In this document: positions 1-8,170 of the stretch, piece after piece
Layout: every line of letters starts with the position of its first letter
Position numbering within the stretch: the stretch's first letter is position 1
Source: SFWF01 sp045587065
Lineage (GTDB): Bacteria; Bacillota; Clostridia; Oscillospirales; Acutalibacteraceae
NCBI GenBank assembly: GCA_045587065.1
Contig: JAZNBQ010000091.1
Location: 1 to 25,377, forward strand
Direction of reading: 5' to 3'
DNA: 25,377 nt
Program-made: the position numbers and the translations under genes
Notes under the pieces: generated by a model
What the model was told of the DNA's origin: nothing
The model's database searches: none
What the model saw: the letters and a program-made list of their open reading frames with translations, nothing else

Positions 1-3
1 ATG

Positions 4-9
4 TATAAT
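4..9 (+). promoter_or_regulatory. putative -10 box of glnN
   Basis: A TATAAT hexamer lies about 50 bases before the glnN start codon. The matching -35 would fall outside the window, so only half of the promoter can be judged. If it is used, transcription would begin around base 16, giving a leader of about 44 bases with a GGGAGA ribosome binding site at 49-54. Confidence 0.4.
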
Positions 10-18
10 TTTAGTAAA

Positions 19-36
19 TATGCGTATGTGCGCATA
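19..36 (+). promoter_or_regulatory. short inverted repeat in the glnN leader
   Basis: TATGCG at 19-24 is the reverse complement of CGCATA at 31-36, with a six-base loop. It sits just after the likely transcription start and before the ribosome binding site, so it could be a weak 5' hairpin or a protein-binding site. The arms are short and A+T-rich, so chance is a real possibility. Confidence 0.25.
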
Positions 37-59
37 TATTATATGATGGGAGAAACGCC

Positions 60-2150
60 ATGAGTAATGTAACTGAAATTTTTGCAAGTAAAGTTTTCGA
101 CGATGCTACTATGGAAGCTAGGCTTCCCAAAGAAACTTACAAATTACTGCAAAAAACTATAAAAGACGGCAAACACCTTGACCTTGGCGTTGCAAATATT
201 GTTGCGGCTGCTATGAAAGACTGGGCTATTGAAATGGGTGCAACCCATTATTCACACTGGTTCCAGCCTATGACCGGCATTACCGCAGAAAAACACGACA
301 GTTTTATTAACACCAAAGACGGAAAGCTTATTATGGAGTTCTCCGGCAAAGAATTAATTAAGGGCGAATCAGACGCCTCCTCCTTCCCTTCCGGCGGTCT
401 ACGCGCTACTTTTGAAGCAAGAGGTTATACCGCTTGGGATGCCACTTCTTATGCGTTTATCAAAGATGACGTTCTTTGTATACCCACAGTTTTCTGTTCT
501 TACGGCGGCGAAGCGTTAGACCAGAAAACTGCGCTTTTGCGCTCTATGGAAGCTATTAACAGACAGGCCAAGAGAGTACTTACTCTTTTTGGAAACGACA
601 AGGTTTCCTCTGTTAAGACCACCGTTGGCGCAGAACAGGAGTATTTCCTTATTGATAAATCTGTTTTTGACAGACGCAAAGACCTGATTTACACAGGCAG
701 AACCCTTTTTGGTGCCAGAGCTCCTAAGGGTCAAGAACTTGACGACCACTATTTTGGTGCAATTAAGCCACGCGTTGCTGCATTTATGAAGGAACTTGAC
801 GAGGAGCTTTGGAAACTTGGAATTCTTGCTAAGACCGAGCATAACGAAGCGGCTCCTGCTCAGCACGAGATGGCTCCTATCTTTACCACAACCAATATTG
901 CTGCAGACCATAATCAACTTACTATGGAGTTTATGCAGAAGGTTGCTAAACGCTATGATATGGTTTGTCTTCTTCACGAAAAACCCTTCGCAGGGGTTAA
1001 CGGAAGCGGTAAGCACAACAACTGGTCAATGTCTACAGATACCGGAATAAATCTCTTTGAGCCCGGTGAGACACCTTATGAAAACGCACAATTCTTACTA
1101 TTCCTTTGTGCAGTTATCAAAGCCGTTGATGATTATCAGGATTTACTTAGAATTTCGGTTGCTTCTGCAGGTAACGACCACCGTTTAGGCGCCGGCGAAG
1201 CACCTCCTGCCATAATTTCTATTTTCTTAGGCTCCGAGCTTTCTGAGATTCTTGAAGCCATTGAAAACGACGAAAATTACGATACAAAGCAGAAGGACCT
1301 TTTAAGAGTTGGCGTACATACTTTACCAAAATTCCCTAAAGACACCACAGACCGAAACAGAACAAGTCCTTTTGCCTTTACAGGCAACAAGTTTGAGTTC
1401 AGAATGCTAGGGTCTGCTACCTCTATTTCCTTTACAAATGCCGTTTTAAACACTGCAGTTGCAGAATCTTTAAGACTTTTTGCAGACCGTCTTGAAGCAT
1501 CAAGCGATTTTGAAAAGGATTTACACGAGCTTATTAAAGAAACCATCACTAATCACAAGCGTATTATCTTTAACGGCGACGGCTACGATGACGCTTGGAT
1601 TGAAGAGGCAGAAAAACGCGGTCTTTCTAACCTTAGAACCACTCCAGAGGCCCTTGCTCATATGCTTGATGAAAAGAACGTAGAGCTTTTTGAGACTCAC
1701 AAGGTGTTTAGCTTAACCGAGCTTCAGGCTCGTACTGAGGTTTTACTTGAAAATTACTGTAAAATCATAAATATTGAGGCTCTTACAATGCTTGATATGG
1801 CTAGAAAAGGAATTCTTCCTGCCATGAGCAAATATTCTTCTGAACTTGCAGTTACTGCAAGAGAAAAATCAGCTTTAATCGGAAAGTGTAACGCTAAATA
1901 TGAGATTGAACAGGTTAAAATGTTCTCTCAATGGATTAAAACTGCCTATGAGGTTGCTCAAAGATTAGACGAAAACCTACAAAAGTCTAAATCTATTAAA
2001 AATATGGCAAATCTGGCAGATTTCTATAGAGTTCACATTCTGGAAGACATGAAAGAGCTAAGACTAGCTTCTGACAGTATGGAAAACGTTGCTTCTATTG
2101 AGCACTGGCCATACCCATCATACGGCGATTTATTATTCAGCGTAAAATAA
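60..2150 (+). CDS. glnN: Type III glutamine synthetase
   Basis: This enzyme condenses ammonium with glutamate, using ATP, in the cytoplasm, and is the entry point of nitrogen assimilation. The 696-residue length is typical of the type III (GlnN) class and far longer than the roughly 450-residue GlnA type. Visible landmarks are the N-terminal THYSHWFQPMTG block (62-73), the SSFPSGGLRATFEARG block (about 107-122), the metal-binding GAEQEY stretch (190-195), NGSGKHNNWS (314-323), the GNDHRLGAGEAPP region (371-383) and the NRTSPFAFTGNKFEFR signature (433-448). The start ATG has GGGAGA a few bases upstream. The gene stands alone, is followed by a palindromic terminator and converges with galE. No PII, amt or GOGAT gene is nearby. 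The frame is intact and the assignment is secure. Confidence 0.97.
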   Translation: MSNVTEIFASKVFDDATMEARLPKETYKLLQKTIKDGKHLDLGVANIVAAAMKDWAIEMGATHYSHWFQPMTGITAEKHDSFINTKDGKLIMEFSGKELIKGESDASSFPSGGLRATFEARGYTAWDATSYAFIKDDVLCIPTVFCSYGGEALDQKTALLRSMEAINRQAKRVLTLFGNDKVSSVKTTVGAEQEYFLIDKSVFDRRKDLIYTGRTLFGARAPKGQELDDHYFGAIKPRVAAFMKELDEELWKLGILAKTEHNEAAPAQHEMAPIFTTTNIAADHNQLTMEFMQKVAKRYDMVCLLHEKPFAGVNGSGKHNNWSMSTDTGINLFEPGETPYENAQFLLFLCAVIKAVDDYQDLLRISVASAGNDHRLGAGEAPPAIISIFLGSELSEILEAIENDENYDTKQKDLLRVGVHTLPKFPKDTTDRNRTSPFAFTGNKFEFRMLGSATSISFTNAVLNTAVAESLRLFADRLEASSDFEKDLHELIKETITNHKRIIFNGDGYDDAWIEEAEKRGLSNLRTTPEALAHMLDEKNVELFETHKVFSLTELQARTEVLLENYCKIINIEALTMLDMARKGILPAMSKYSSELAVTAREKSALIGKCNAKYEIEQVKMFSQWIKTAYEVAQRLDENLQKSKSIKNMANLADFYRVHILEDMKELRLASDSMENVASIEHWPYPSYGDLLFSVK

Positions 2151-2153
2151 AAG

Positions 2154-2184
2154 AAAACCTGCAAGTTAACTTGCAGGTTTTTTA
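2154..2184. terminator. Bidirectional terminator between glnN and galE
   Basis: Bases 2154-2167 and 2168-2181 form a perfect 28-base palindrome (arm AAAACCTGCAAGTT), followed on the plus strand by a T-run. The A-run on the left arm provides a T-run on the other strand. It therefore can serve both convergent genes. The RNA loop must open within the central GTTAAC. Confidence 0.85.
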
Positions 2185-3198
2185 TTATTCATTATAACCG
2201 TTGGGGTTGTTTTTCTGCCAATTCCATGTATCTCTGCACATTTCTTCAATGCCGCGTTTTGCAGCCCAACCAAGAATCTCTTTAGCTTTGGTTGCATCGG
2301 CATAAACCTCGTCCGGATCTCCCGGTCTTCTTGGGTCTATTACAAAAGGAATTTCTACTCCTGATGCATCCTCAAAGGCTTTTCTGAGTTGAAGAACAGA
2401 AACTCCGTTTCCTGTGCCAAGATTAAATGCTTCGCAACCTTGGTTATTAAGCACCCAATCAATTGCTTTAACGTGTCCGTTTGCCAAATCTACCACGTGA
2501 ATATAATCTCTGACACCGGTACCATCCACGGTTTTATAATCGTCGCCGAAGACATGAAGTTCCTTTAGTCTTCCTACCGCAACCTGTGAGATATAAGGCA
2601 TTAAGTTATTAGGAATTCCCTTGGGGTCTTCTCCTATTGTGCCGCTTTCGTGAGCTCCGATAGGATTGAAATATCTCAGAAGAGCTATGCTCCAATCTTT
2701 GTCGGAAACAAAGAGGTCACGAAGCATTTCTTCTATAAAATATTTTGTTCTGCCATAGGGATTAATTGCGCCAAGTGACATATCTTCTGTAAGAGGCATT
2801 TTAGTTGCAACACCATAAACTGTTGCAGATGATGAGAAGACAATCTTTTTGCAATCGAACTCTCTCATAACCTCAAGAAGATTCAAGGTGCTAATAAGAT
2901 TATTATCATAATATTCCACAGGTTTTGCAACGGATTCTCCTACCGCTTTTAATCCTGCAAAATGAATAACTGCATCGATTTTATTTTCTCTGAAAATACG
3001 ACGTAGAGCCTCTTTATCTCTTACATCCTCTTTGTAAAATTTAACCTTTTTACCAATAATCTTTTCTACTCTTTCAAGAGATTTTTCACTACTGTTATCA
3101 AGGTTATCTACAACCACTACTTCATAGTCAGAAGATGCAAGTTCTATACAGGTATGGCTACCAATATACCCTGCTCCTCCAGTTGTTAAAATTGCCAT
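2185..3198 (-). CDS. galE: UDP-glucose 4-epimerase
   Basis: GalE interconverts UDP-glucose and UDP-galactose with tightly bound NAD, serving galactose use and supply of UDP-galactose for cell-surface glycans. It is an extended short-chain dehydrogenase. The N-terminal Rossmann motif GGAGYIG is at residues 7-13. The catalytic set is SSS (122-124) with Tyr148 and Lys152 in the PYGRTK segment. I place the start at the ATG at 3198, because an AGGAAG ribosome binding site lies eight bases upstream and the family usually begins right before the Rossmann strand. A GTG three codons earlier keeps the frame open but lies on top of that binding site. The resulting 337 residues match the family. The gene is monocistronic, with a promoter facing that of the dnaD-like gene. 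No other Leloir pathway gene is in the window. Confidence 0.95.
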   Translation of the reverse strand: MAILTTGGAGYIGSHTCIELASSDYEVVVVDNLDNSSEKSLERVEKIIGKKVKFYKEDVRDKEALRRIFRENKIDAVIHFAGLKAVGESVAKPVEYYDNNLISTLNLLEVMREFDCKKIVFSSSATVYGVATKMPLTEDMSLGAINPYGRTKYFIEEMLRDLFVSDKDWSIALLRYFNPIGAHESGTIGEDPKGIPNNLMPYISQVAVGRLKELHVFGDDYKTVDGTGVRDYIHVVDLANGHVKAIDWVLNNQGCEAFNLGTGNGVSVLQLRKAFEDASGVEIPFVIDPRRPGDPDEVYADATKAKEILGWAAKRGIEEMCRDTWNWQKNNPNGYNE

Positions 3199-3219
3199 TT
3201 TTATCACTTCCTGTAAACA

Positions 3220-3248
3220 ATATTAATCTAACAGATTGGTTTTGTCAA
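3220..3248 (-). promoter_or_regulatory. galE promoter
   Basis: Read on the minus strand, TTGACA (3243-3248) is separated by 17 bases from TAATAT (3220-3225), a near-consensus vegetative promoter about 20 bases upstream of the galE start codon. It lies back-to-back with the promoter of the dnaD-like gene. Confidence 0.7.
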
Positions 3249-3266
3249 CAATTATTAAAATGATTA

Positions 3267-3294
3267 TTTACAATTTCGCAAAATATGTTATAAT
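3267..3294 (+). promoter_or_regulatory. Promoter of the dnaD-like/dnaI-like operon
   Basis: TTTACA (3267-3272) and a perfect TATAAT (3289-3294) are spaced by 16 bases. The start codon at 3325 follows an AAAGGAG ribosome binding site at 3311-3317. Confidence 0.65.
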
Positions 3295-3324
3295 AAGTAG
3301 TAAACTATAGAAAGGAGTGCCTTT

Positions 3325-4251
3325 ATGAATTATGTTATTAATCCTACAAGTATGACGTCGGTATTTATGGTGCCGTCAAGCGTTGTAGATTCGCATATTA
3401 AACTTGCCACCGAAAAGCAATTAAAGGTTATTCTTTTCTTTTTGAAAAATATAACAGGCGGTATTGAAACCGAAAAAATTGCAGAAGAATTGAAACTTCC
3501 TTTAGCAGAGGTTGAGGATGCTCTTTACTATTGGGCCGATGCAGGAATTCTCTCGTTGAAAGAACAACCAATTGTTTCTGAAAAAGCCGAAAAATCTACG
3601 GAACAGAGAATAAAACCTCAAATTATCAAGCCAACAAGAGAAGAAATTGCCATGATGGGAAACAGTGACGAAAACATTGTTTTCCTTTTGAGAGAGGCGG
3701 AAATGAAATTTGGACGTGCTCTCAGAGGCAACGAAATTCAGACTCTTGTATGGCTATATTGTGACCATGGAATGGCCGTTTCTTTAATTCTTATGCTTAT
3801 TGAATATGCTGTTAACGAAAAACGTCTTAACATAGGATTTATTGAATCCACCGCTCTTTCCTGGCTTGATGCAGGTGTTTCATCTATTGTTGATGCGGAA
3901 AAGCAAATTGAACTTCAAAGTCGAAGAAAAACTGCTTGGGGCGTTGTGCAAAAAGCCTTTGGCATCGAGGCAAGACAGCCTAGTAAAAAAGAACTTGAGT
4001 TTTCGGAAAACTGGGTACTTAAATGGGGCTTTAAATCAGAAATGTTACGTTATGCATACGATATTTGCGTTGATTCTAAGGGCAAAATCAGTATGTCTTA
4101 CATAAATAAAATTCTTGAGTCTTGGAGCCAAAAAGGCTTTATAACAGTAGCTGATGTGGAAAAAAGCAAGAAAAACGCTACAAATAAAGCCAACAGTTTC
4201 AGCGCTTACGATAAATCTCTTGTAGAAAAATTACTAAACAGTGACAATTGA
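3325..4251 (+). CDS. DnaD domain protein, helicase-loading primosome component
   Basis: The protein resembles the DnaD/DnaB family of Firmicutes, which remodels origin DNA and helps recruit the helicase loader. Residues 1-80 look like a winged-helix region (acidic helix pairs around KIAEELKLPLAEVEDALYYW). A charged linker follows, then two copies of the DnaB_2/DnaD C-terminal fold, at about 115-190 and 205-280. The second ends in YINKILESW (259-267), matching the family's YxxxIxxxW motif. The first copy has a degenerate version, FIESTALSWL. The C-terminal tail is basic and rich in Asn/Ser. The next gene, a DnaI-like ATPase, begins 10 bases after the stop codon, which supports a joint role in loading the replicative helicase. 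It could be called DnaD or DnaB-like; I leave the symbol blank. Confidence 0.88.
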   Translation: MNYVINPTSMTSVFMVPSSVVDSHIKLATEKQLKVILFFLKNITGGIETEKIAEELKLPLAEVEDALYYWADAGILSLKEQPIVSEKAEKSTEQRIKPQIIKPTREEIAMMGNSDENIVFLLREAEMKFGRALRGNEIQTLVWLYCDHGMAVSLILMLIEYAVNEKRLNIGFIESTALSWLDAGVSSIVDAEKQIELQSRRKTAWGVVQKAFGIEARQPSKKELEFSENWVLKWGFKSEMLRYAYDICVDSKGKISMSYINKILESWSQKGFITVADVEKSKKNATNKANSFSAYDKSLVEKLLNSDN

Positions 4252-4261
4252 GGTGAAATAA

Positions 4262-5218
4262 GTGGGTTATCGCAGTGATATTTATAGCAAAGCTCTCCAG
4301 ATGAGGACAAACGAAATCAAGGCTATTAAAAATCTATACGAAGCAAAATTAGAGCAGCTCAGAAGCACTGATTCCGAGTTTTCTAAGTTGGAAAACTCTC
4401 TTGCCGCCGCCGGTTCTGCGGTAGCTATTGCCGCTATTACAGGAGACGAAGATAAGCTCTTTAAGATGCAAAAACTTTGTGAAAAACTAAGCAACGAAAA
4501 GAAAGAGATTTTAGATAAGGCCGGTATTGTTAAGCCGTCACACCTTTGTAATTTGTGCGAAGATTCCTTTTATAACGACGGCAAACTTTGTTCTTGCATT
4601 AAGAAAATTGCCAAGAATTTAGTTTTTGAAGAATTATCTTCTTCTCTACCAATCGGAGATTGTACTTTTGATACATTTTCTTTAAATTTCTACTCTGAAA
4701 AGCCATTGAGTGATAATACTGTTCCAAGAAAAAGAGCAGAAAACATCCTTGCAAAGTGCAATGATTTTGTAGAGAATTTTCCAAACTGCCGTTCTCTTTT
4801 GTTTATGGGCGGTGCAGGACTTGGCAAGACCCATCTTTCTCTTGCTATTGTTTCCGAAATCGCTAAAAAAGGCTATGGCGTGGTTTACGGCTCTGCCCAA
4901 AGCTTATTTTCTGCGGCAGAAAAAGAACATTTTCTATTTAGTTCTGACGGTGAACAAGAAAAAGCTCTTTTCGACTGTGATTTACTGGTTATTGACGACC
5001 TCGGCACAGAGTTTTTGTCCTCTTACACCACTTCCCTGTTCTACAATATCGTTAACTCCAGACTTTTAAACAAAAAGCCTACTATTATTAGCACAAATCT
5101 TGATTTTGAACAGCTTGAAAGCCGCTACACAGGACGAATTACCTCCAGATTTATCGGAGAATATGATATGAAAAAATTTGTAGGTATTGACATTCGTCAA
5201 CAAAAGGCCTGTAAATAA
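4262..5218 (+). CDS. DnaI/DnaC-like replicative helicase loader ATPase
   Basis: This is an AAA+ ATPase of the DnaC/DnaI/IstB group that loads the DnaB-type hexameric helicase on single-stranded DNA. The N-terminal third is helical and coiled-coil-like. A cysteine cluster follows (Cys96, Cys99, Cys110, Cys112; pattern C-x2-C-x10-C-x-C), which matches the zinc-binding region of DnaI-type loaders. Walker A GGAGLGKT is at 183-190 and Walker B LLVIDD at 241-246. STNLDF further on matches sensor I, and an arginine-rich GRITSRF segment matches the arginine-finger region. The start is GTG, ten bases after the stop of the dnaD-like gene, with a GAGGTG binding site that overlaps that stop. An IstB transposition helper is less likely because no transposase is near and the partner is a DnaD protein. 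Confidence 0.88.
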   Translation: MGYRSDIYSKALQMRTNEIKAIKNLYEAKLEQLRSTDSEFSKLENSLAAAGSAVAIAAITGDEDKLFKMQKLCEKLSNEKKEILDKAGIVKPSHLCNLCEDSFYNDGKLCSCIKKIAKNLVFEELSSSLPIGDCTFDTFSLNFYSEKPLSDNTVPRKRAENILAKCNDFVENFPNCRSLLFMGGAGLGKTHLSLAIVSEIAKKGYGVVYGSAQSLFSAAEKEHFLFSSDGEQEKALFDCDLLVIDDLGTEFLSSYTTSLFYNIVNSRLLNKKPTIISTNLDFEQLESRYTGRITSRFIGEYDMKKFVGIDIRQQKACK

Positions 5219-5220
5219 GC

Positions 5221-5252
5221 AAAAACGCTACTTTTTTCGTAGCGTTTTTTTA
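5221..5252 (+). terminator. Rho-independent terminator after the helicase loader gene
   Basis: An 11-bp stem (AAAAACGCTAC at 5221-5231 with its complement at 5239-5249) and a seven-base loop lead into a T-run. It closes the dnaD-dnaI pair before the trpS promoter. Confidence 0.85.
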
Positions 5253-5274
5253 TTTTAATAAACTACTTGCCGTT

Positions 5275-5304
5275 TTGAACTAAATATAGTATAATAATTA
5301 TAAT
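5275..5304 (+). promoter_or_regulatory. trpS operon promoter
   Basis: TTGAAC (5275-5280) is followed after 18 bases by TATAAT (5299-5304). A second TATAAT at 5290 is too close to this -35 to pair with it. The leader would be only about 20 bases long, too short for a T-box riboswitch. Confidence 0.55.
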
Positions 5305-5327
5305 TATGATTATAAGAGGTTTTTTTA

Positions 5328-6326
5328 ATGGATTTAACAAACAAAAAAACAGTTTTAAGTTGCATTCAGCCAAGTGGTATGTTGACACTTGGCAACTATT
5401 TAGGTGCTCTTAAAAATTGGGTAAATATGCAAGAGGAATTTGACTGCACCTTTGCGGTTGCCGACCTTCACGCTATTACTGTAAGACAGGAGCCTGCAAA
5501 GCTTAGAGCTCAAATTCATTCTACCTTTGCGCTTTTACTTGCTCTTGGACTTGACCCTGAAAAATCTACCCTTTTTATTCAGTCTCACGTTCTGGCGCAC
5601 TCTCAACTTGCGTGGCTTCTTTCTTGTTACACACAATTTGGTGAAATGTCTAGAATGACTCAGTTTAAAGATAAATCTGCAAAGCATGCCGACAACGTAA
5701 ACGTAGGTCTGTTTGCTTACCCCGCTTTAATGGCGGCAGCTATTTTGCTTTATAATCCTGATTTTGTTCCTGTGGGAGCAGACCAAAAGCAACACTTGGA
5801 AATTACAAGAGATATTGCTGCTCGTTTCAACGGCCTTTACGGTGACGTTTTCAAGATTCCTGAGCCTTATATTGCAAAAACCGGCGCTCGGGTTATGTCT
5901 TTGCAGGACCCTACCAAGAAAATGTCTAAATCTGATGAAAATCTTAACTCCTGGGTGGCTATTTTAGACTCTCCTGACGATATTATGAGAAAGTTTAAAC
6001 GTGCCGTTACCGACAGTGACGCTAAGGTTTGCATTGGCGAAGACAAACACGGAATCAACAACCTTATCGGTATTTATTCTGCCGTTACCGGCAAGACTTC
6101 AGACCAAATTACCGCAGAATTTGAAGGTAAAGGCTATGGTGATTTTAAAATGGCCGTTGGTGAAGCTGTTGTTGAAGAATTACGTCCTATAAGAGAACGT
6201 TATGAAGAAATAATAAAGGACAAAAAATTACTTGAAGAACTATATAAATCCGGCGCTGCAAAAGCAGAACGCGTTGCATTCCGCACACTTTCAAAAGCAA
6301 TGAAAAAAGTTGGTTTTGTGCTATGA
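5328..6326 (+). CDS. trpS: Tryptophanyl-tRNA synthetase
   Basis: TrpS charges tRNA-Trp with tryptophan in the cytoplasm. It is a class I synthetase of 332 residues, the normal bacterial length. The nucleotide-binding signature is PSGMLTLGNY (15-24), the TrpRS form of the HIGH motif, and KMSKS is exact at 198-202. VPVGADQKQHLEI, the family's substrate-proximal segment, is also present. Its ATG follows a weak AGAGG site. The last codons overlap the next gene in an ATGA arrangement, so holB translation is probably coupled to it. In many Firmicutes trpS is preceded by a T-box leader; here there is none. Confidence 0.97.
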   Translation: MDLTNKKTVLSCIQPSGMLTLGNYLGALKNWVNMQEEFDCTFAVADLHAITVRQEPAKLRAQIHSTFALLLALGLDPEKSTLFIQSHVLAHSQLAWLLSCYTQFGEMSRMTQFKDKSAKHADNVNVGLFAYPALMAAAILLYNPDFVPVGADQKQHLEITRDIAARFNGLYGDVFKIPEPYIAKTGARVMSLQDPTKKMSKSDENLNSWVAILDSPDDIMRKFKRAVTDSDAKVCIGEDKHGINNLIGIYSAVTGKTSDQITAEFEGKGYGDFKMAVGEAVVEELRPIRERYEEIIKDKKLLEELYKSGAAKAERVAFRTLSKAMKKVGFVL

Positions 6327-7246
6327 GTTTCCCACTTGTAGCTAACAGCCGTATTGCCGAGGTTGTGTCGAAATTTGCACACAAAATGCCTCACGCTATC
6401 ATTATTGAAGGCGAATATGGCACCGGCAAGAAAACTCTTGCTAAATATCTTGCGCAAATTGCTGTCTGCCAAGGAGAAAACAAGCCTTGTGGCGCTTGTA
6501 AAGGTTGTCATTTGGCTATAGTCGGCTCTCATCCTGATATAGAAACTATTACCATTGAGGAAGATAAAAAATCTATTACTGTAGGTCAGATAAGAGAAAC
6601 TAAAAACATGGCTTATCTTTCCTCTCATACCGCAGATTGCAGAGTTTTTATTATTGAAAAAGCCGACACTATGAACGGCAACGCCGCAAATTCTTTACTT
6701 AAAGTTTTGGAAGAGCCTCCTGCTAATACATTTTTCATTTTACTTGTGGAATCTAAAAGCAGTCTTCTTGAAACAATTTTGTCAAGATGCACTGTTTTAT
6801 CTCTTTTTGCTCCCTCTAAAAACGAGGCTATGCAATATATTTTAAGCAGGTATGATTTTGATGAAAAAAGCGTCGAAGAGGCTTTGAATCAAAGCAAGGA
6901 CAACATCGGAAAAGCCCTGGAAATCTTGCAAGGCGCCAAGCTTAGCAAAGGTGTTAAGGTTGCCGAAGAATATTTTAATCTTATTGAAGAAAATCTGGCT
7001 TTGAACGCTCTCAAAGCTACCTTGCCACTGGAAGGAAATCGACTGGCGGCTAATGATTTTACAAAACATTTGAAGGAATTGCTTCTTAAAAAGGTTAAGG
7101 AAAACATTTATTTTAAAGAATCCCAAAAAGAGTACCTGAAAATGTATGACCTTGTGTCTGATATGGAAGCGTTACTCATTACAAACATTAACTTATCTTT
7201 ATTTTTTACAACCCTTACCTCGAATCTAATAAATATTAAAAACTAA
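6323..7246 (+). CDS. holB: DNA polymerase III delta' subunit
   Basis: This is a clamp-loader subunit that helps the gamma/tau-delta complex load the beta sliding clamp. The N-terminal AAA+ module has a P-loop, GEYGTGKKT (30-38). It is followed by the clamp-loader zinc cysteines Cys49, Cys56, Cys59 and Cys62 and by the SRC motif (154-156), which supplies the arginine finger. The C-terminal half is helical and poorly conserved, as expected. The 307-residue length is normal for the family. The start overlaps the trpS stop by four bases and ricT begins 13 bases after the stop. A holB-ricT pair is well known from Bacillus subtilis and relatives. A P-loop lysine is retained here, whereas some delta' subunits have lost ATP binding, so ATP binding is possible but unproven. 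Confidence 0.93.
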   Translation: MSFPLVANSRIAEVVSKFAHKMPHAIIIEGEYGTGKKTLAKYLAQIAVCQGENKPCGACKGCHLAIVGSHPDIETITIEEDKKSITVGQIRETKNMAYLSSHTADCRVFIIEKADTMNGNAANSLLKVLEEPPANTFFILLVESKSSLLETILSRCTVLSLFAPSKNEAMQYILSRYDFDEKSVEEALNQSKDNIGKALEILQGAKLSKGVKVAEEYFNLIEENLALNALKATLPLEGNRLAANDFTKHLKELLLKKVKENIYFKESQKEYLKMYDLVSDMEALLITNINLSLFFTTLTSNLINIKN

Positions 7247-7259
7247 TCTGGAGGTCCTT

Positions 7260-8102
7260 ATGACTCAAGTTCTTTCTGTTAAATTTAAAGCAGATGGCAG
7301 AACATATTACTTTGACCCTAACGGATTTACCGCAAAGGTTGGAGAACTTGTTGTGGTTGAAACTGCAAGAGGAATTGAATGTGCTACCGTTTGTGAAGAA
7401 ATAAAATCTGTTAACGACAACGATATTGTAAAGCCACTTAAAAAGGTTATAAGAATTGCTACTCCTTCTGATAAAAAGAAGGTTGAAGAAAACAAGGAAA
7501 AGTCCAAAGAAGCTTTTGCTTTGTGCGAAAAAAAGATTGAAGAACACAAGCTTGATATGAAGCTGATTGCTGTTGAGTACGCCTTTGACTCAAGTAAAAT
7601 TCTTTTCTTCTTTACAAGTGACGGAAGAGTAGATTTCAGAGAGCTTGTTAAAGACTTGGCCTCAAGCTTCCATACCCGCATTGAACTAAGACAAATCGGT
7701 GTCAGAGACGAAGCTAAAATGCTTGGCGGTCTTGGTATTTGCGGTCAACCTTTCTGTTGTGCAAGATTTCTTGACGATTTTCAACCTGTATCAATAAAAA
7801 TGGCAAAAGAACAAGGACTTTCGCTAAATCCAACTAACATTTCAGGCAGTTGCGGAAGACTTATGTGTTGTCTGAAATACGAGCAGGATGCTTATGAGTA
7901 TCTTAACTCTATTACTCCGCCTATCGGTTCTCTTGTTAAAACCTCTCAGGGCACAGGAACTGTGGTTGATGAAAATCCGATAACCGGCAATTTATACGTA
8001 AGAATTGAAGAAAACAGTGTTCCTATTAAGACCCACAGAGATGAAGTTGAGGTTTTACACAAGGGCAAACAGAAAAAGGCTCAAGAAACCCATAAAGAAT
8101 AA
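7260..8102 (+). CDS. ricT: PSP1-domain iron-sulfur protein RicT (YaaT)
   Basis: In Bacillus, RicT with RicA and RicF forms an iron-sulfur complex that stimulates RNase Y-dependent mRNA maturation and affects sporulation and competence. This 280-residue protein has the PSP1 domain and the conserved cysteine set: Cys161, Cys166 and Cys167 (CGQPFCC) and Cys198, Cys203 and Cys204 (CGRLMCC). These are expected to ligate a [4Fe-4S] cluster. The C-terminal tail is lysine-rich. The GGAGG site seven bases before the ATG is strong. The position directly after holB is the standard Firmicutes order. No ricA or ricF partner is visible in this window. Confidence 0.93.
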   Translation: MTQVLSVKFKADGRTYYFDPNGFTAKVGELVVVETARGIECATVCEEIKSVNDNDIVKPLKKVIRIATPSDKKKVEENKEKSKEAFALCEKKIEEHKLDMKLIAVEYAFDSSKILFFFTSDGRVDFRELVKDLASSFHTRIELRQIGVRDEAKMLGGLGICGQPFCCARFLDDFQPVSIKMAKEQGLSLNPTNISGSCGRLMCCLKYEQDAYEYLNSITPPIGSLVKTSQGTGTVVDENPITGNLYVRIEENSVPIKTHRDEVEVLHKGKQKKAQETHKE

Positions 8103-8105
8103 TTA

Positions 8106-8137
8106 AAAAATTGTACTTGCTTTTTACAATTTTTATG
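8106..8137 (+). terminator. Weak A+T-rich hairpin after ricT
   Basis: AAAAATTGTA (8106-8115) can pair with TACAATTTTT (8125-8134) around a nine-base loop. With only two G-C pairs the stem is weak. It overlaps the predicted ferredoxin promoter, so it may be an inefficient terminator or a chance repeat. Confidence 0.35.
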
Positions 8138-8144
8138 TTAAAAT
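8117..8144 (+). promoter_or_regulatory. Candidate ferredoxin promoter
   Basis: TTGCTT (8117-8122) and TAAAAT (8139-8144) are 16 bases apart. A CAAGGAGGTG ribosome binding site, close to a full anti-Shine-Dalgarno match, follows at 8155-8164. It suggests high expression of the ferredoxin independent of the upstream operon. Confidence 0.45.
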
Positions 8145-8170
8145 AAAACAGTAACAAGGAGGTGTTTTGA

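Noticed and set aside
516..1016. A 166-codon open frame on the minus strand inside glnN
   Set aside because: It is wholly antisense to a well-supported gene, has no family resemblance and no ribosome binding site of note; it arises from codon bias.
4262..5218. IstB-type transposon helper
   Set aside because: The ATPase resembles IstB at the P-loop, but it has the DnaI-type cysteine cluster, follows a DnaD-domain gene and there is no transposase or terminal repeat nearby.
5253..5327. Possible T-box riboswitch upstream of trpS
   Set aside because: The space between the terminator and the start codon is about 75 bases, the likely leader is about 20, and no T-box sequence or antiterminator stem is visible.
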